Origin: Lactococcus ileimucosae
Lineage (GTDB): Bacteria; Bacillota; Bacilli; Lactobacillales; Streptococcaceae
Length of the DNA stretch: 64,000 nucleotides
Direction of reading: 5' to 3'
NCBI RefSeq assembly: GCF_943193185.1
Contig: NZ_CALPDE010000001.1
Span: forward strand, 124,001 to 188,000
Below, piece after piece: positions 18,239 to 27,164 of this stretch. Position 1 is the first letter of the stretch. Each line of letters begins with the position of its first letter. The position numbers and the translations under genes are program-made. The notes beneath the pieces are model-generated. The model ran no database searches, was not told the origin of the DNA, and was given only the letters and a program-made list of their open reading frames with translations.

Positions 18239-21200
18239 CTAAACTTTGTGTTTATCTGATTCCAAGGATTTTTTCTTCTTCATGAGAGCCACTAGAGCAA
18301 GAAGCAAGATACCTGATGCAGTTAAAGTCAAGTCCAAAGTTTCCCCTGTTTTAGGGAGCTCCTTATCTTTCTCTGCAACTGAAGGTTTTTCAGAAATAAC
18401 CTCCAGTACAAAAGGTTCCCCACTTTCTTGCGGAACTGCTATAAGCTGCGACGGTGGAAGAGGGCTGTCTTTTTCTAATCTTTCCTGAGTTTTTTCCTCT
18501 GGAATCAGCAGCTCTTCATCGATACTATAAGCTCTTAACTGAGTGATAGTACCACTATTTCCCGCTTGGTCAATCACAGATAAAACTGCAGTCACAAGTC
18601 GATCTGAATCCGCCAATAAGTCTGCCATATGCACAGTTACTCGCCAAGAACCATCTTCTTGTAACGCTACCAGATAGGTCGTATTACCGACAAGCACTGC
18701 TAGACTGGCTTCTTTAACATCTGCTGGCAAGCTGAAATGTCCTTCTATCACAGCAATAGCCTGCGCCTGCTCAGTCAGTGAAACACGGTCATCTTGGGCC
18801 ACATGAAGAATTTCTAACGTAGCACCTTCTAGCGCTTCTGTATCGTGATCCACTGTATATCTTAAACTGTCTGAACTCATGGCACTATTATTGGCGCTAT
18901 CCTTAGAAGTCAAGATAGCCTCAATAATCAAATCTTCATCTTGCAGTAAATCTGCCGTTGAAATTTCTAAAGACCATGAGCCGTCTGCCGCGACAATTGC
19001 ACTATAAGTTTGATCGTAAATTTTGAGCAGCAAGCTATATTCAGCCGTATCCGTAGGCAGCATAGCGTGACCTTTAACTGTTATTTTTTCTTGGGCTTGC
19101 TCTAGGAGTGTCAAGTGATTGTCTGTCGCAATGCTTTCGATAATCACGCTGTTGCTATGTTCCCCATCCTCCAAAACATCGTCGTCTAAAATAATCTCAT
19201 TCGCCGGTGGTAGGATACGAATAGGCAAGTCCATCTCTGAAATAGATGCATCACCATCTAAGTCCAAATGTGCTGTTAAGATGATAACTGTAAAGTTTTC
19301 ATCTGATTCAACGATCGAATCTTGTGTGGTATTGACAAAAACCGTTACCTGCTTTTGCCCTGCTCTAATCCAAATCCCGCCTGAGAGATTTTCAAAATCA
19401 TCACCCGCACCAGCACTGCCGCCTAAGCTTGTAAATGTCAAATAGACATCATAAGGCTGTTCTTGATCCAGACTAAAGGTGAACTCAGCTTGTTCTCCCT
19501 CTTTAATGGTAGGGTTATCGGTGACACGCACAGTTGGTAATGGCAAGATGGCGAATACTTCTCCGTCTGATGCTGTGTTCCCTGCCTGATCTGTAGCAAC
19601 AGCTGTGACTCCAACTGAAACCGTATAGTCCTCTAAAAACTGGCTGTAGTCGATGTTGGAGAGCGACCATTGGCCATTTACAATGGTAACTCGATACTCC
19701 TTGACGCCTCCGAGGGCAGAGGAGAGACTTACAATGATTTCTTGTCCATCTTCAATATCTTCCACATAGCCTGTGATGTTCAAAACTTGACTTTCATAGA
19801 TGGCGCTGACTGGATTAATGTGAACAACAGCTCGAGTGTCTACGACAAACCCTCTATCGTTATCCTTAATTGTTGCTTTGGCCTCTGTCTTTCCGAGCGT
19901 TAGTGCTAAAAGTTGGTTCCCAATATGTGCTTTTGCTGAAATCAACTGCAAACTATAATGCTCCTCATCTGCCTCGTCAAAAGTATCATCAAGCGTCGCG
20001 ACATCAACAATAACAAAACTTTGACCAGCTTTAAGAACAATCACTCCTGTTTTCCCGATAAAGTCTGAGCTTTCACTGGCTGTACCAGACTTCGTTTGGT
20101 AGGTAATCTCAACATCATACGCAAGGGCTGTTTCTAAACTAATAACGAACTGACTACTTTCGCCTTCAACAACAGTCATAGCATCAAGAACCTCAATATT
20201 TGGAGGAGTGAAGACAGCTGTCACCCAAACATTGCTTGTTTGATTTCCCGCCTGATCAACTGTTGCAACAGATATACCGAGAGAACCAAGATTAAGGTCT
20301 GAGGAGTCAATATCGAAAACTTTCCACTTGCCATTCTCGACAATCGTCTTAAAAACTTTTGCAGTTCCGGTACCACCACTGATTATAAGTGTAACCGTTT
20401 GTCCATCTTCAACATCTGTAACTGTACCAGAAACATCAAAAAGTTGGCCTTTATAAATGATGTTGGTTGAGTTTATTGGCTCTGCATCAAAATCAATTCC
20501 TGCATAATCATCCGCTTGCCACGGAGCAACTGCCTCTGGACTTGTATTTCCAGAAGGATCAACTGCTTGCGCCACGATATTTCCTGAAGGTTGCCGCGTA
20601 TCACTCTCTATAGTCCAATGACCGGCTGCATCTAGAGGCACGCCAGCAGTCATCGTTCCATTAGGCCAAGTAACCGTAATCGTCGTCCCAGCCTGAAACG
20701 CTCCAACCATATCCCCTGATGCTGTAGGAAACTGGTCATTATCGGCATCCGAAACATAGATAATCGGTTTTCCTGGTGCAGTGATATCCGTATATTGCGT
20801 GCTGACTATTGGACTCGCATTCCCCGCAAGGTCGATAGCAGTCACACTTAACGTACCGCTAGTTTGAGGAGTTGGGCTCTCTACAGTCCAAACTCCTGTT
20901 GCATCGACAGGAATATTAAATGTTTTTGTACCGTCTGGCCAGGTGACCGTGACAGTCGTGTCTGGTGCAGATGTACCTGTGGCGTTGATTCGATCATTTC
21001 CGTCTGGATCAGCAGCAACGATAGTGGGGATTTCAGACACTTGTGCCAGTAGTGGTTCTATCTGCTGCTGCTCTCCACTCAAAGTTTGTTCAGAAACAGA
21101 GAGCACTTCTCCCGTTTGGACCTTATAAGTTACTGCAGTAGGAAGATTACTCATATCTGCATCCAAATTTTCTTGAGCAGGTGCTTGGTCAAATAAGACA

Positions 21201-21676
21201 AAGTGATTATCTTCAAGGAAGGCCTGCGTATCATCATAGACGAAGATTTCAAGATTGAAAGCAATATCATGCCCGTCAATGGCAACAACGGCTGACATAT
21301 CATTCACTCCGACAGGTGTACCCGCCTCACGCAGTTGTACAAATAATGCTTCGACAATTTCATCAACATAGCCATCAATAATCGTTTCCGATGTGTTGGC
21401 GTAAATAGCAGCCGAAGCAGAAATCAAAAGTGAACGCTCAATCTCTGCCCGTAAGGCAGTATCATCAGCCCTGTTTGATATGGAAAAATTATTGAGTTGC
21501 TTCGCAATAATCTCTTGACTGCTTTGTTCTGCTGAAACCTTCTTAACTGGCCAAGCTGTCCCAACGGCAGCACCTAAGCCTGCAGCGACTGTGGCAGTCA
21601 TCACGACATTGCCAAATTTTTTCAAGCGTTCCAGTCTTGCCTCTGGACTGGAATAGCGTGTGTGTGTTGTGTGCAT
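18239..21676 (-). CDS. LPXTG-anchored surface protein with Ig-like and Calx-beta-like domains, 1145 aa
   Basis: Cell-wall-attached surface protein, probably an adhesin. Residues 1-50 are a signal peptide with a hydrophobic core and likely cleavage after KKVSA. From about 205 to 390 there are two bacterial Ig-like repeats sharing the pattern TVTVTWPDGT and WTVES..SGTLSVTAIDLAGN. More Ig-like modules occur near 395-490, 610-710 and 830-1060. Two Calx-beta-like modules (VVEGESSQFVISLE, near 500; IKEGEQAEFTFSLD, near 720) alternate with them. The sorting signal LPKTG is at 1107-1111, followed by a hydrophobic helix and KKKK. It is exported by Sec and anchored by sortase A, which is not in this window. 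GGAG lies 5 nt before the ATG. It sits upstream of the 589-aa secreted protein; both starts read MH-T with similar ACACA-rich DNA. Confidence 0.93.
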   Translation of the reverse strand: MHTTHTRYSSPEARLERLKKFGNVVMTATVAAGLGAAVGTAWPVKKVSAEQSSQEIIAKQLNNFSISNRADDTALRAEIERSLLISASAAIYANTSETIIDGYVDEIVEALFVQLREAGTPVGVNDMSAVVAIDGHDIAFNLEIFVYDDTQAFLEDNHFVLFDQAPAQENLDADMSNLPTAVTYKVQTGEVLSVSEQTLSGEQQQIEPLLAQVSEIPTIVAADPDGNDRINATGTSAPDTTVTVTWPDGTKTFNIPVDATGVWTVESPTPQTSGTLSVTAIDLAGNASPIVSTQYTDITAPGKPIIYVSDADNDQFPTASGDMVGAFQAGTTITVTWPNGTMTAGVPLDAAGHWTIESDTRQPSGNIVAQAVDPSGNTSPEAVAPWQADDYAGIDFDAEPINSTNIIYKGQLFDVSGTVTDVEDGQTVTLIISGGTGTAKVFKTIVENGKWKVFDIDSSDLNLGSLGISVATVDQAGNQTSNVWVTAVFTPPNIEVLDAMTVVEGESSQFVISLETALAYDVEITYQTKSGTASESSDFIGKTGVIVLKAGQSFVIVDVATLDDTFDEADEEHYSLQLISAKAHIGNQLLALTLGKTEAKATIKDNDRGFVVDTRAVVHINPVSAIYESQVLNITGYVEDIEDGQEIIVSLSSALGGVKEYRVTIVNGQWSLSNIDYSQFLEDYTVSVGVTAVATDQAGNTASDGEVFAILPLPTVRVTDNPTIKEGEQAEFTFSLDQEQPYDVYLTFTSLGGSAGAGDDFENLSGGIWIRAGQKQVTVFVNTTQDSIVESDENFTVIILTAHLDLDGDASISEMDLPIRILPPANEIILDDDVLEDGEHSNSVIIESIATDNHLTLLEQAQEKITVKGHAMLPTDTAEYSLLLKIYDQTYSAIVAADGSWSLEISTADLLQDEDLIIEAILTSKDSANNSAMSSDSLRYTVDHDTEALEGATLEILHVAQDDRVSLTEQAQAIAVIEGHFSLPADVKEASLAVLVGNTTYLVALQEDGSWRVTVHMADLLADSDRLVTAVLSVIDQAGNSGTITQLRAYSIDEELLIPEEKTQERLEKDSPLPPSQLIAVPQESGEPFVLEVISEKPSVAEKDKELPKTGETLDLTLTASGILLLALVALMKKKKSLESDKHKV

Positions 21677-21798
21677 AAAAACTCCGTTCTAATTTTATTT
21701 TAACTTTGCAATCATTATCTCATAATTATCGAAAGTAAAAAAACGATATAAGGCTTGAACATTTTTCGGAGCAAATCAAAACACTATCTTTGAAACGT

Positions 21799-21824
21799 AA
21801 AAAAAAAACTCCTGAGGAGCTTTT
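21799..21824 (-). terminator. Terminator of the MFS gene
   Basis: GCTCCT pairs with AGGAG around a short loop on the minus strand and is followed by a run of about nine T, 16 nt after the stop. Confidence 0.8.
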
Positions 21825-21839
21825 TCATTTATAAAATTA

Positions 21840-23102
21840 CTATTTTGTTTTTTCTCTTAATTTTTTTTGCAAAAATTTATCGTAATTTCGCACGGACGGG
21901 GTGAAATAAAGAAGGAAAGCTGATAATATGCCACCAAATCCTGCAATGATAAGCATATTTTGTACACCGATAGTATCTGCAACAGGCGCTGCAAAAATAA
22001 GGCCTATTGGTCCAGCAAAACTCATCAAGGCAGAAACAATCCCCATGACACGCCCTAGATATTGCGGTTCAAAAGACTGCTGTGTCAGCGCCATATTCAT
22101 CGTATTAAAAATCTGTCCGACAACACCTGCTAAAACGTTAAGGACGAGGAAAATCCAAAATCCCGTCATGTTCCCGGGAAGGAACCCAGAGCCCCCAATG
22201 GTTAAACCTACTACAAGATAGGCCATGATAATCCAAGGCATCCGGTCTTTAACCTTACCAAAGACACCCACAGCAAAAGAGCCGACAAGCATTGCTGCCG
22301 CATAAAGAACTTCTACCCAGCCCGCATGAACAATCGTACCACCAAAATATTTCGTCGTGACCAAAGGATAGAGGCTCATGGCTGGCATAAAGAGAAGCAT
22401 GAAGAGCCCCCCGATAAGTGTCATTTTCCACATCGGCTTATTGTTCCTTAGGATATTGAAGCCTTCTTTGGCATCTCTGAACACAGCAATTTTTTCACCC
22501 TGAGTAGAAACTTCAGGAATTTTAACCAGAAGCAGCATACCTGCCCCTAAAATAAAGCCAATGACATCAAGTAGAATAACCCAGTGGATAGGAAAGGCAG
22601 CGACCATGAAAGCCCCAATACCCGGGGAAACGATGAAAACCAAAGACTGAATCATCCCAAACTGCCCGTTTACTCTAGTAATTTCGTGCTTAGGTACCAT
22701 GGTAGGCATGATAGACTGGACCGTTGGCATTTGAGCGGTTTGTGCCACTGCACGAATCCCGATAGTAATAAAAACCATCCAGAGTGGATATACCTCATGG
22801 TTAATCCCATAAATAAAGAGCCCTAGGGCGATAACAGCAACAATGGCATCATAAAAAATTAAAAGAAATTTCTTGTTTATACGATCGATGAAAGGCCCGA
22901 CCAAGGGACTAAGAATAGCCATCGGTAACATACCAACCAAGGTTGCGATAGCAAGGACAGATTCTTCCCCAGATTCGAGAGTAAGATACCAAATAATTGC
23001 ATATTGGACAATCATCGATGTTACACCAGTTAAGAGCTGCCCTATCAAAAACAAGTAAAAATTCTTTCGCCAGTTTTCTGGTTTGATTGTAGTTGTATTC
23101 AA
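21840..23102 (-). CDS. MFS transporter, macrolide-efflux-like (DHA3) group
   Basis: Twelve-helix major facilitator of 420 residues, expected to export drugs or small metabolites using the proton gradient. The N-terminal half contains the DHA3-like sequence FLIGQLLTGVTSMIVQYAII and the loop 2-3 motif GPFIDRINKK, as in Mef-like proteins. The basic C-terminus (KKLREKTK) is cytoplasmic. The start is TTG at 23102, preceded by AAGGAAA. The promoter at 23189-23217 has a perfect AAAGCGCTTT palindrome just downstream (23176-23185), a possible operator. Resistance to a particular drug cannot be claimed from sequence. Confidence 0.88.
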   Translation of the reverse strand: MNTTTIKPENWRKNFYLFLIGQLLTGVTSMIVQYAIIWYLTLESGEESVLAIATLVGMLPMAILSPLVGPFIDRINKKFLLIFYDAIVAVIALGLFIYGINHEVYPLWMVFITIGIRAVAQTAQMPTVQSIMPTMVPKHEITRVNGQFGMIQSLVFIVSPGIGAFMVAAFPIHWVILLDVIGFILGAGMLLLVKIPEVSTQGEKIAVFRDAKEGFNILRNNKPMWKMTLIGGLFMLLFMPAMSLYPLVTTKYFGGTIVHAGWVEVLYAAAMLVGSFAVGVFGKVKDRMPWIIMAYLVVGLTIGGSGFLPGNMTGFWIFLVLNVLAGVVGQIFNTMNMALTQQSFEPQYLGRVMGIVSALMSFAGPIGLIFAAPVADTIGVQNMLIIAGFGGILSAFLLYFTPSVRNYDKFLQKKLREKTK

Positions 23103-23188
23103 ATTATATTTTCCTTCTTAATAAAATCAAGTATTCTTTTGCAGTTATAGCAACTTTTATTATTAATTCTTCTTCAAAGCGCTTTATT

Positions 23189-23217
23189 ATTCTATCATAT
23201 TCGTCTCATATAACCAA
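23189..23217 (-). promoter_or_regulatory. Promoter of the MFS gene
   Basis: TTGGTT (23212-23217) and TAGAAT (23189-23194) with a 17-nt spacer. A 10-bp palindrome AAAGCGCTTT lies at 23176-23185, near the expected transcription start. Confidence 0.55.
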
Positions 23218-23523
23218 AAGGAATGAAAAAAGATATTTTTCCGGAAAAAATTTAGTGAAAAAACAAATCTCTTTACGTACTAATATATGGAGAGGATTTA
23301 TGAGCTTTATCAGGAATAAATAATTTTGTTTTTTGAGGTCTTTTTATGTTTATTTTTCCAACACAAACAGATTTCAAAAGAGAGGAGGGTCACTAGAAAG
23401 TTCATAAAACTTAGGGAAAAAACAAAGAGTTATAAGCAGTCTTTTTCCAAAACCATCAGACACTGGATAGGAGAAAGACTTGTCAAGTAGAAATGCTGTG
23501 GAAATTTCCGCATAAATGTCGCT
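23218..23523 (+). other. Leader region of the lipoprotein gene with two mini-ORFs
   Basis: No full gene. Two very short frames each follow a good SD: MSFIRNK at 23300-23323 after GGAGAGG, and a 16-codon frame at 23346-23396 after GAGG. They lie upstream of the lipoprotein gene and could be leader peptides or chance. Confidence 0.3.
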
Positions 23524-23539
23524 AAAGGAGACAACAACA

Positions 23540-24868
23540 ATGATAAAAAGCAGAACAAAATTTTTTACAACAATAGGGATTCTAATCTTAAGTGCAGTGC
23601 TTGCAGGATGTTCAAAAGGAGACACAAACAAATCAAGCACAACAAAGCCAGAACAAAGTAAGACAGAAGAAAAATCAACATCTTTTAATTTTATTGCCAG
23701 TAAAAATCAACCTGAAACAGTCAAGGACTTTCTCCCTGTATTTGCACAACAGCTAAAGAAATATAATGAGGTTGCCGAAAAAATCTGGCCTAATAGTGCC
23801 GTTACTCAGGTTCCTGTTGTCTTAGAAGACACAGACAGTAAAAAGATGTGGAAAATCACCCCAGATGGGCAAATCAGTGATTTTTCTGACAAAGAAGCTG
23901 AAGAAATGAATGTCGATCGTTCAGAGTCACCCGGTACCTGGGGCTATTACGGCAAGCAGTTTGGAAAGTTCGGGGTTGATGCAAACTATAATGTGCATGG
24001 TAAGGATCTTAAGGATGGAGGAATGTATTTTTCTCTGGATGATGCTACACTCAAAGACAAGGAACTTTTTAATCGCTATCCACATTTAGGCTCTTACGAT
24101 GCCTTGGTCTTTGTCTTACATGAAAATTTTCATATCTTTGAACAAGAAAAATGGGACAAGTTACCTGAAGAAGAAATTGCAAAAATTGGCTCTAAAAAAG
24201 ACCAACATCTTGATGAAGTAGATGCTCGAGTTATCCGTTACCAGTTGATTCAAGAGTTAATGAAAGCTGTTGCTCAGCCAAAAGACAAGTCCTTAGTTTT
24301 GCAAGCAATTGCCACTTATAATGAGTATAAATCAAAGCATAAAACCGACTTTGACCATGCCCAATATTGGGATCGTACAGAAGGTTCTGCTCAGTATATG
24401 GAAATTATGGCAGCATTATATACTTACTTCCCAGATCAACTTCGCACAGATGAGGATATCACTCAAGCCATCCAAACCTTAGGAAAGCAAACTAAAGGGT
24501 ACGGAACCTCTACTGGAAATGTAGAGGAAGCGTATGATGTTGGTGCTTTTGCAAGTCTTTTATTGGATCGCTATGACACGTCATGGAAAACGAAGCTCAT
24601 GAAAGATAAAGACACTACACCAATGAGTTTATTAGCCGATTATTTCCAGAATGACAAACTTCCTGATTACACCCCCCTTGATGAAGGTGATAAAAACAAG
24701 CTTATAGAGAAAATATCAAGTAAGAAAAAAGAACTTGTTACTTATCAAAAAGAATCATTGGAACAAATGAAAAAAGATCTCCAGTCCGCCCAAGATCCCC
24801 AGCAAAAAGCAACATTAGAAAAAGAAATCAAAGCTCTTGAAGAGAAAATTGCAGCCCTAGAAAAATAA
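23540..24868 (+). CDS. Lipoprotein with HExxH putative zinc-peptidase motif
   Basis: Exported lipoprotein of 442 residues. The lipobox LSAVLAGC ends at Cys24 and is followed by a Ser/Thr/Lys-rich linker to about residue 50. HENFH at 194-198 fits the HExxH zinc-binding signature, and RTEGSAQYME has Glu281 as a possible third ligand about 80 residues later, as in gluzincins. I do not recognise the family. The C-terminal 50 residues form a Lys/Glu-rich coiled coil (KKDLQSAQ, EKEIKALEEK). ATG 23540 has AAAGGAG 9 nt upstream and is preferred over ATG 23516. It is monocistronic with a strong terminator. Metallopeptidase activity is inference. Confidence 0.85.
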   Translation: MIKSRTKFFTTIGILILSAVLAGCSKGDTNKSSTTKPEQSKTEEKSTSFNFIASKNQPETVKDFLPVFAQQLKKYNEVAEKIWPNSAVTQVPVVLEDTDSKKMWKITPDGQISDFSDKEAEEMNVDRSESPGTWGYYGKQFGKFGVDANYNVHGKDLKDGGMYFSLDDATLKDKELFNRYPHLGSYDALVFVLHENFHIFEQEKWDKLPEEEIAKIGSKKDQHLDEVDARVIRYQLIQELMKAVAQPKDKSLVLQAIATYNEYKSKHKTDFDHAQYWDRTEGSAQYMEIMAALYTYFPDQLRTDEDITQAIQTLGKQTKGYGTSTGNVEEAYDVGAFASLLLDRYDTSWKTKLMKDKDTTPMSLLADYFQNDKLPDYTPLDEGDKNKLIEKISSKKKELVTYQKESLEQMKKDLQSAQDPQQKATLEKEIKALEEKIAALEK

Positions 24869-24884
24869 TCGAAATAAAGAAGAC

Positions 24885-24927
24885 AAAATCATATCTCTTG
24901 AGTAAACATTTAAGAGATATGATTTTT
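24885..24927 (+). terminator. Terminator of the lipoprotein gene
   Basis: A 15-bp perfect stem (24885-24899 with 24912-24926, core TCATATCTCTT) followed by T residues. Confidence 0.9.
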
Positions 24928-25019
24928 CATTTTATAATCTATTTCCATTCCTGCATTTGATGTATTTCCTGCTCATCCTCCCTAATGGCACAAAATACTT
25001 CAACAGCTTAAAAATTTTT

Positions 25020-25160
25020 TTAAATCAGCGATATAACAAACAATACTGCAATGAGTACAACTAACAACAAAAGTGATTCCCATATGATGAGAGAAAGCAA
25101 GGGATTCAAGCCTTTGATATGTAGCCGATCCGCAATCCCATCCAATAAATTCTTATTCAT
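25020..25160 (-). CDS. Small membrane protein, 46 aa, probably leaderless mRNA
   Basis: ATG at 25160 reads MNKNLLDGIADRLHIKGLNP and then one long hydrophobic helix (about residues 21-46) to the stop. No SD is present. A TTGCAA-17-TATATT promoter (25167-25195) puts the transcription start at or beside the A of the ATG, so the mRNA would be leaderless. The function is unknown; the size and single helix fit small regulatory membrane proteins or type I toxins. It sits downstream of the YibE/F pair on the same strand but has its own promoter. Confidence 0.45.
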   Translation of the reverse strand: MNKNLLDGIADRLHIKGLNPLLSLIIWESLLLLVVLIAVLFVISLI

Positions 25161-25166
25161 ATGTAT

Positions 25167-25195
25167 AATATATCAAAAAGTTTAATGTTTTGCAA
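25167..25195 (-). promoter_or_regulatory. Promoter of the 46-aa membrane protein
   Basis: TTGCAA (25190-25195) and TATATT (25167-25172) with a 17-nt spacer; only 6 nt separate the -10 from the ATG. Confidence 0.5.
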
Positions 25196-25305
25196 TACGA
25201 TTTCTTTATTTTTTCGTAAATATTTCCTAAAATTACATTTTTCCTTTGTGCTTCTTTCTTTAGCTCACATAAAAAGCGAGGCGTTCAACATGAAGGAGGC
25301 AACTT

Positions 25306-26067
25306 TTATACTCCTCCATGCCTTTTTTCAAATTCTTTTTCCACAAAATATCCCGACAAGAAAATCGCGAAGAGTATTCCTATCATCCCCAAGAGCATTG
25401 CGGCCATGTCTGCCAGAAGCAGCTTGGAATTTATTATTTCTGCAAAGCTATAATGAAGTCTTACAAACCAAAGAATAAGACTAAGCGATGAACCTAATAA
25501 TCCAAAAAACAATGTATTTACAGCAGTGCCAAGAATTTGTTGAGAAATTATAAAGCGTTGCTCTCTAAACTGAGACAGTGTCATCTGCGCATCTTGTTCT
25601 ACAACTTCGGATAAGCTAGCAACAAGTGCCATGGCTGCCTCTGCTACTGCTCCCAACATCGAGATAACCATAACCACAACTGCAACATTGGAAAAGTTCA
25701 AGCCAATAGCTAAAGACAGTTCTTCTAGCTCCTCCGTATCTTCAATTGCAAAGCCTTGGAGATTGCCCAAATATTGTACAAGAATCGCTAAAATCATCAG
25801 CGAAAAAACAACAATAAAACTTGCTTTGAAAGAGATGTTGGTCACCATATTGTCATCTGAGGACATATAAATAGCAACTGCTAAAATTAAGACAGAGACG
25901 ACACATAAAAGAATAAATGTATTCGCCCCCCATGACAGGAGCGTTATCATAAGAAAAATCAGGACAAAGTTGATCAATAATCCGAAAAGGTTGCGTAGCC
26001 CTTCCCATCCTGAAACGAGAACAAGTAAAAGCGCTAAAATGAGAAAGAGAACCATTAAACTATTCAT
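25306..26067 (-). CDS. YibE/F-like membrane protein (second of pair)
   Basis: Integral membrane protein of 253 residues with about seven helices, resembling the C-terminal half of YibE/F family proteins. The conserved core includes the polar-helix motif MLGAVAEAAMALVASLSEV (about 140-158). The molecular role of the family is unknown. Its start overlaps the stop of the longer partner by 4 nt, so the two are translationally coupled and probably form a complex. Confidence 0.82.
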   Translation of the reverse strand: MNSLMVLFLILALLLVLVSGWEGLRNLFGLLINFVLIFLMITLLSWGANTFILLCVVSVLILAVAIYMSSDDNMVTNISFKASFIVVFSLMILAILVQYLGNLQGFAIEDTEELEELSLAIGLNFSNVAVVVMVISMLGAVAEAAMALVASLSEVVEQDAQMTLSQFREQRFIISQQILGTAVNTLFFGLLGSSLSLILWFVRLHYSFAEIINSKLLLADMAAMLLGMIGILFAIFLSGYFVEKEFEKRHGGV

Positions 26068-27164
26068 TTTATTGTCTCCCTTCTTAAAGCAAAGCTTGTC
26101 ACCAAAGCCGTTATGGGAACTGCAAGAACAATACCGATAGCAGAGATAATCGTCTGTAAGAGCCCTAAGTTAAGCGCCGTTCCAGCAATATAATCCCATG
26201 TGTTCCCGTTTCTCAATAAGAGCAAGGTCATCGGAATCGTTTCTGCCATAAAAATCATAAACAGAACATTAGTCAATGTCCCGATAATCTCTTTCCCAAT
26301 TTCCATGCCTGACTTTATATAATCCTTCTGGCTCATGTTAATATCATTGGCCTTGTTTTGACGATAAAGGCCAAATAAACCCGCAACAATATCTCCTGTA
26401 CCATCCATAATTGCTCCGAGCACACTTATGATTGCTCCAACAAAGAAAAACAAGATGGGATTTTGTGTCACATAGCTCATGTTTTCAAAATGTACACCTG
26501 AATTTCCTGTAGCTTTCAAAATAGAAAGTGTCAGTAAGAAGGTTATGATACTTGTTAAAATAGTCGTCAATAAGGTAAGGAACATCTGCCGTGTAAAGCC
26601 AAGTACAAAACTCAAAGAACTGAATGCGAAAAGAAAGGCTAAACAAGAAAAAGTAATCAGAGCATTGACAGAGGTAAAATGAATGTCAAAAGCAAGAGCT
26701 AAGACAAAGTAAAGAAGGTTTAATGCGAGCGAAACAGTTAAAAATAGTGAAGCACGCCAGCGAATAAAACTTAGCAGCAGCCCAATAAAAAGCACTGCTA
26801 AGCTTACAATGACTGCATCGCGTTTTTGTCCGACAATCTGCATTTTACCTGCGCTTTTTCGTAGAAGAATTTTTTGATTTTTACGAAAAATTTGCCCTGT
26901 TACCTGAGACTGATGTGTGCTATTTTGTAAATGTAAAATTTCATTTTTTTGAGCTGTATTGAGCAGTTTAACCGTAAGGTTTTGCTGTATCTCAGTGTCC
27001 TTGTTACCAAAATTATCATCCAATGTTGCCTTTTCAACATGCTTTACTTCTTCAATGATGCCCAAGGGTTCTTGATAAAATTGAGCATTATTATCCATGA
27101 TAAGAAAAGCTGCCACTGCAGCCAAGCAGGGCAGAAGAATTTTTTTCAAAAAGAATTTAATCAT
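26064..27164 (-). CDS. YibE/F-like membrane protein (first of pair)
   Basis: Membrane protein of 366 residues: an N-terminal anchor (about 8-24), an extracytoplasmic segment of about 100 residues, then seven or eight helices. GAIMDGTGDIVAGLFGLYRQ (near 260) is the YibE/F signature, and it parallels the motif in the partner. The N-terminal external domain is typical of the longer family member. It overlaps the preceding 707-codon frame by 8 nt and the following partner by 4 nt, giving one transcription unit with the wall-polymer cluster upstream. The function is unknown. Confidence 0.82.
   Translation of the reverse strand: MIKFFLKKILLPCLAAVAAFLIMDNNAQFYQEPLGIIEEVKHVEKATLDDNFGNKDTEIQQNLTVKLLNTAQKNEILHLQNSTHQSQVTGQIFRKNQKILLRKSAGKMQIVGQKRDAVIVSLAVLFIGLLLSFIRWRASLFLTVSLALNLLYFVLALAFDIHFTSVNALITFSCLAFLFAFSSLSFVLGFTRQMFLTLLTTILTSIITFLLTLSILKATGNSGVHFENMSYVTQNPILFFFVGAIISVLGAIMDGTGDIVAGLFGLYRQNKANDINMSQKDYIKSGMEIGKEIIGTLTNVLFMIFMAETIPMTLLLLRNGNTWDYIAGTALNLGLLQTIISAIGIVLAVPITALVTSFALRRETIK

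Noticed and set aside
20864-21128. Plus-strand frames inside the LPXTG gene
   Set aside because: Shadows of the large minus-strand gene produced by its repetitive Ig-like coding sequence.
21840-23102. Naming the MFS gene mef (macrolide resistance)
   Set aside because: The helix pattern and loop motif fit the group, but resistance function cannot be claimed without a close match.
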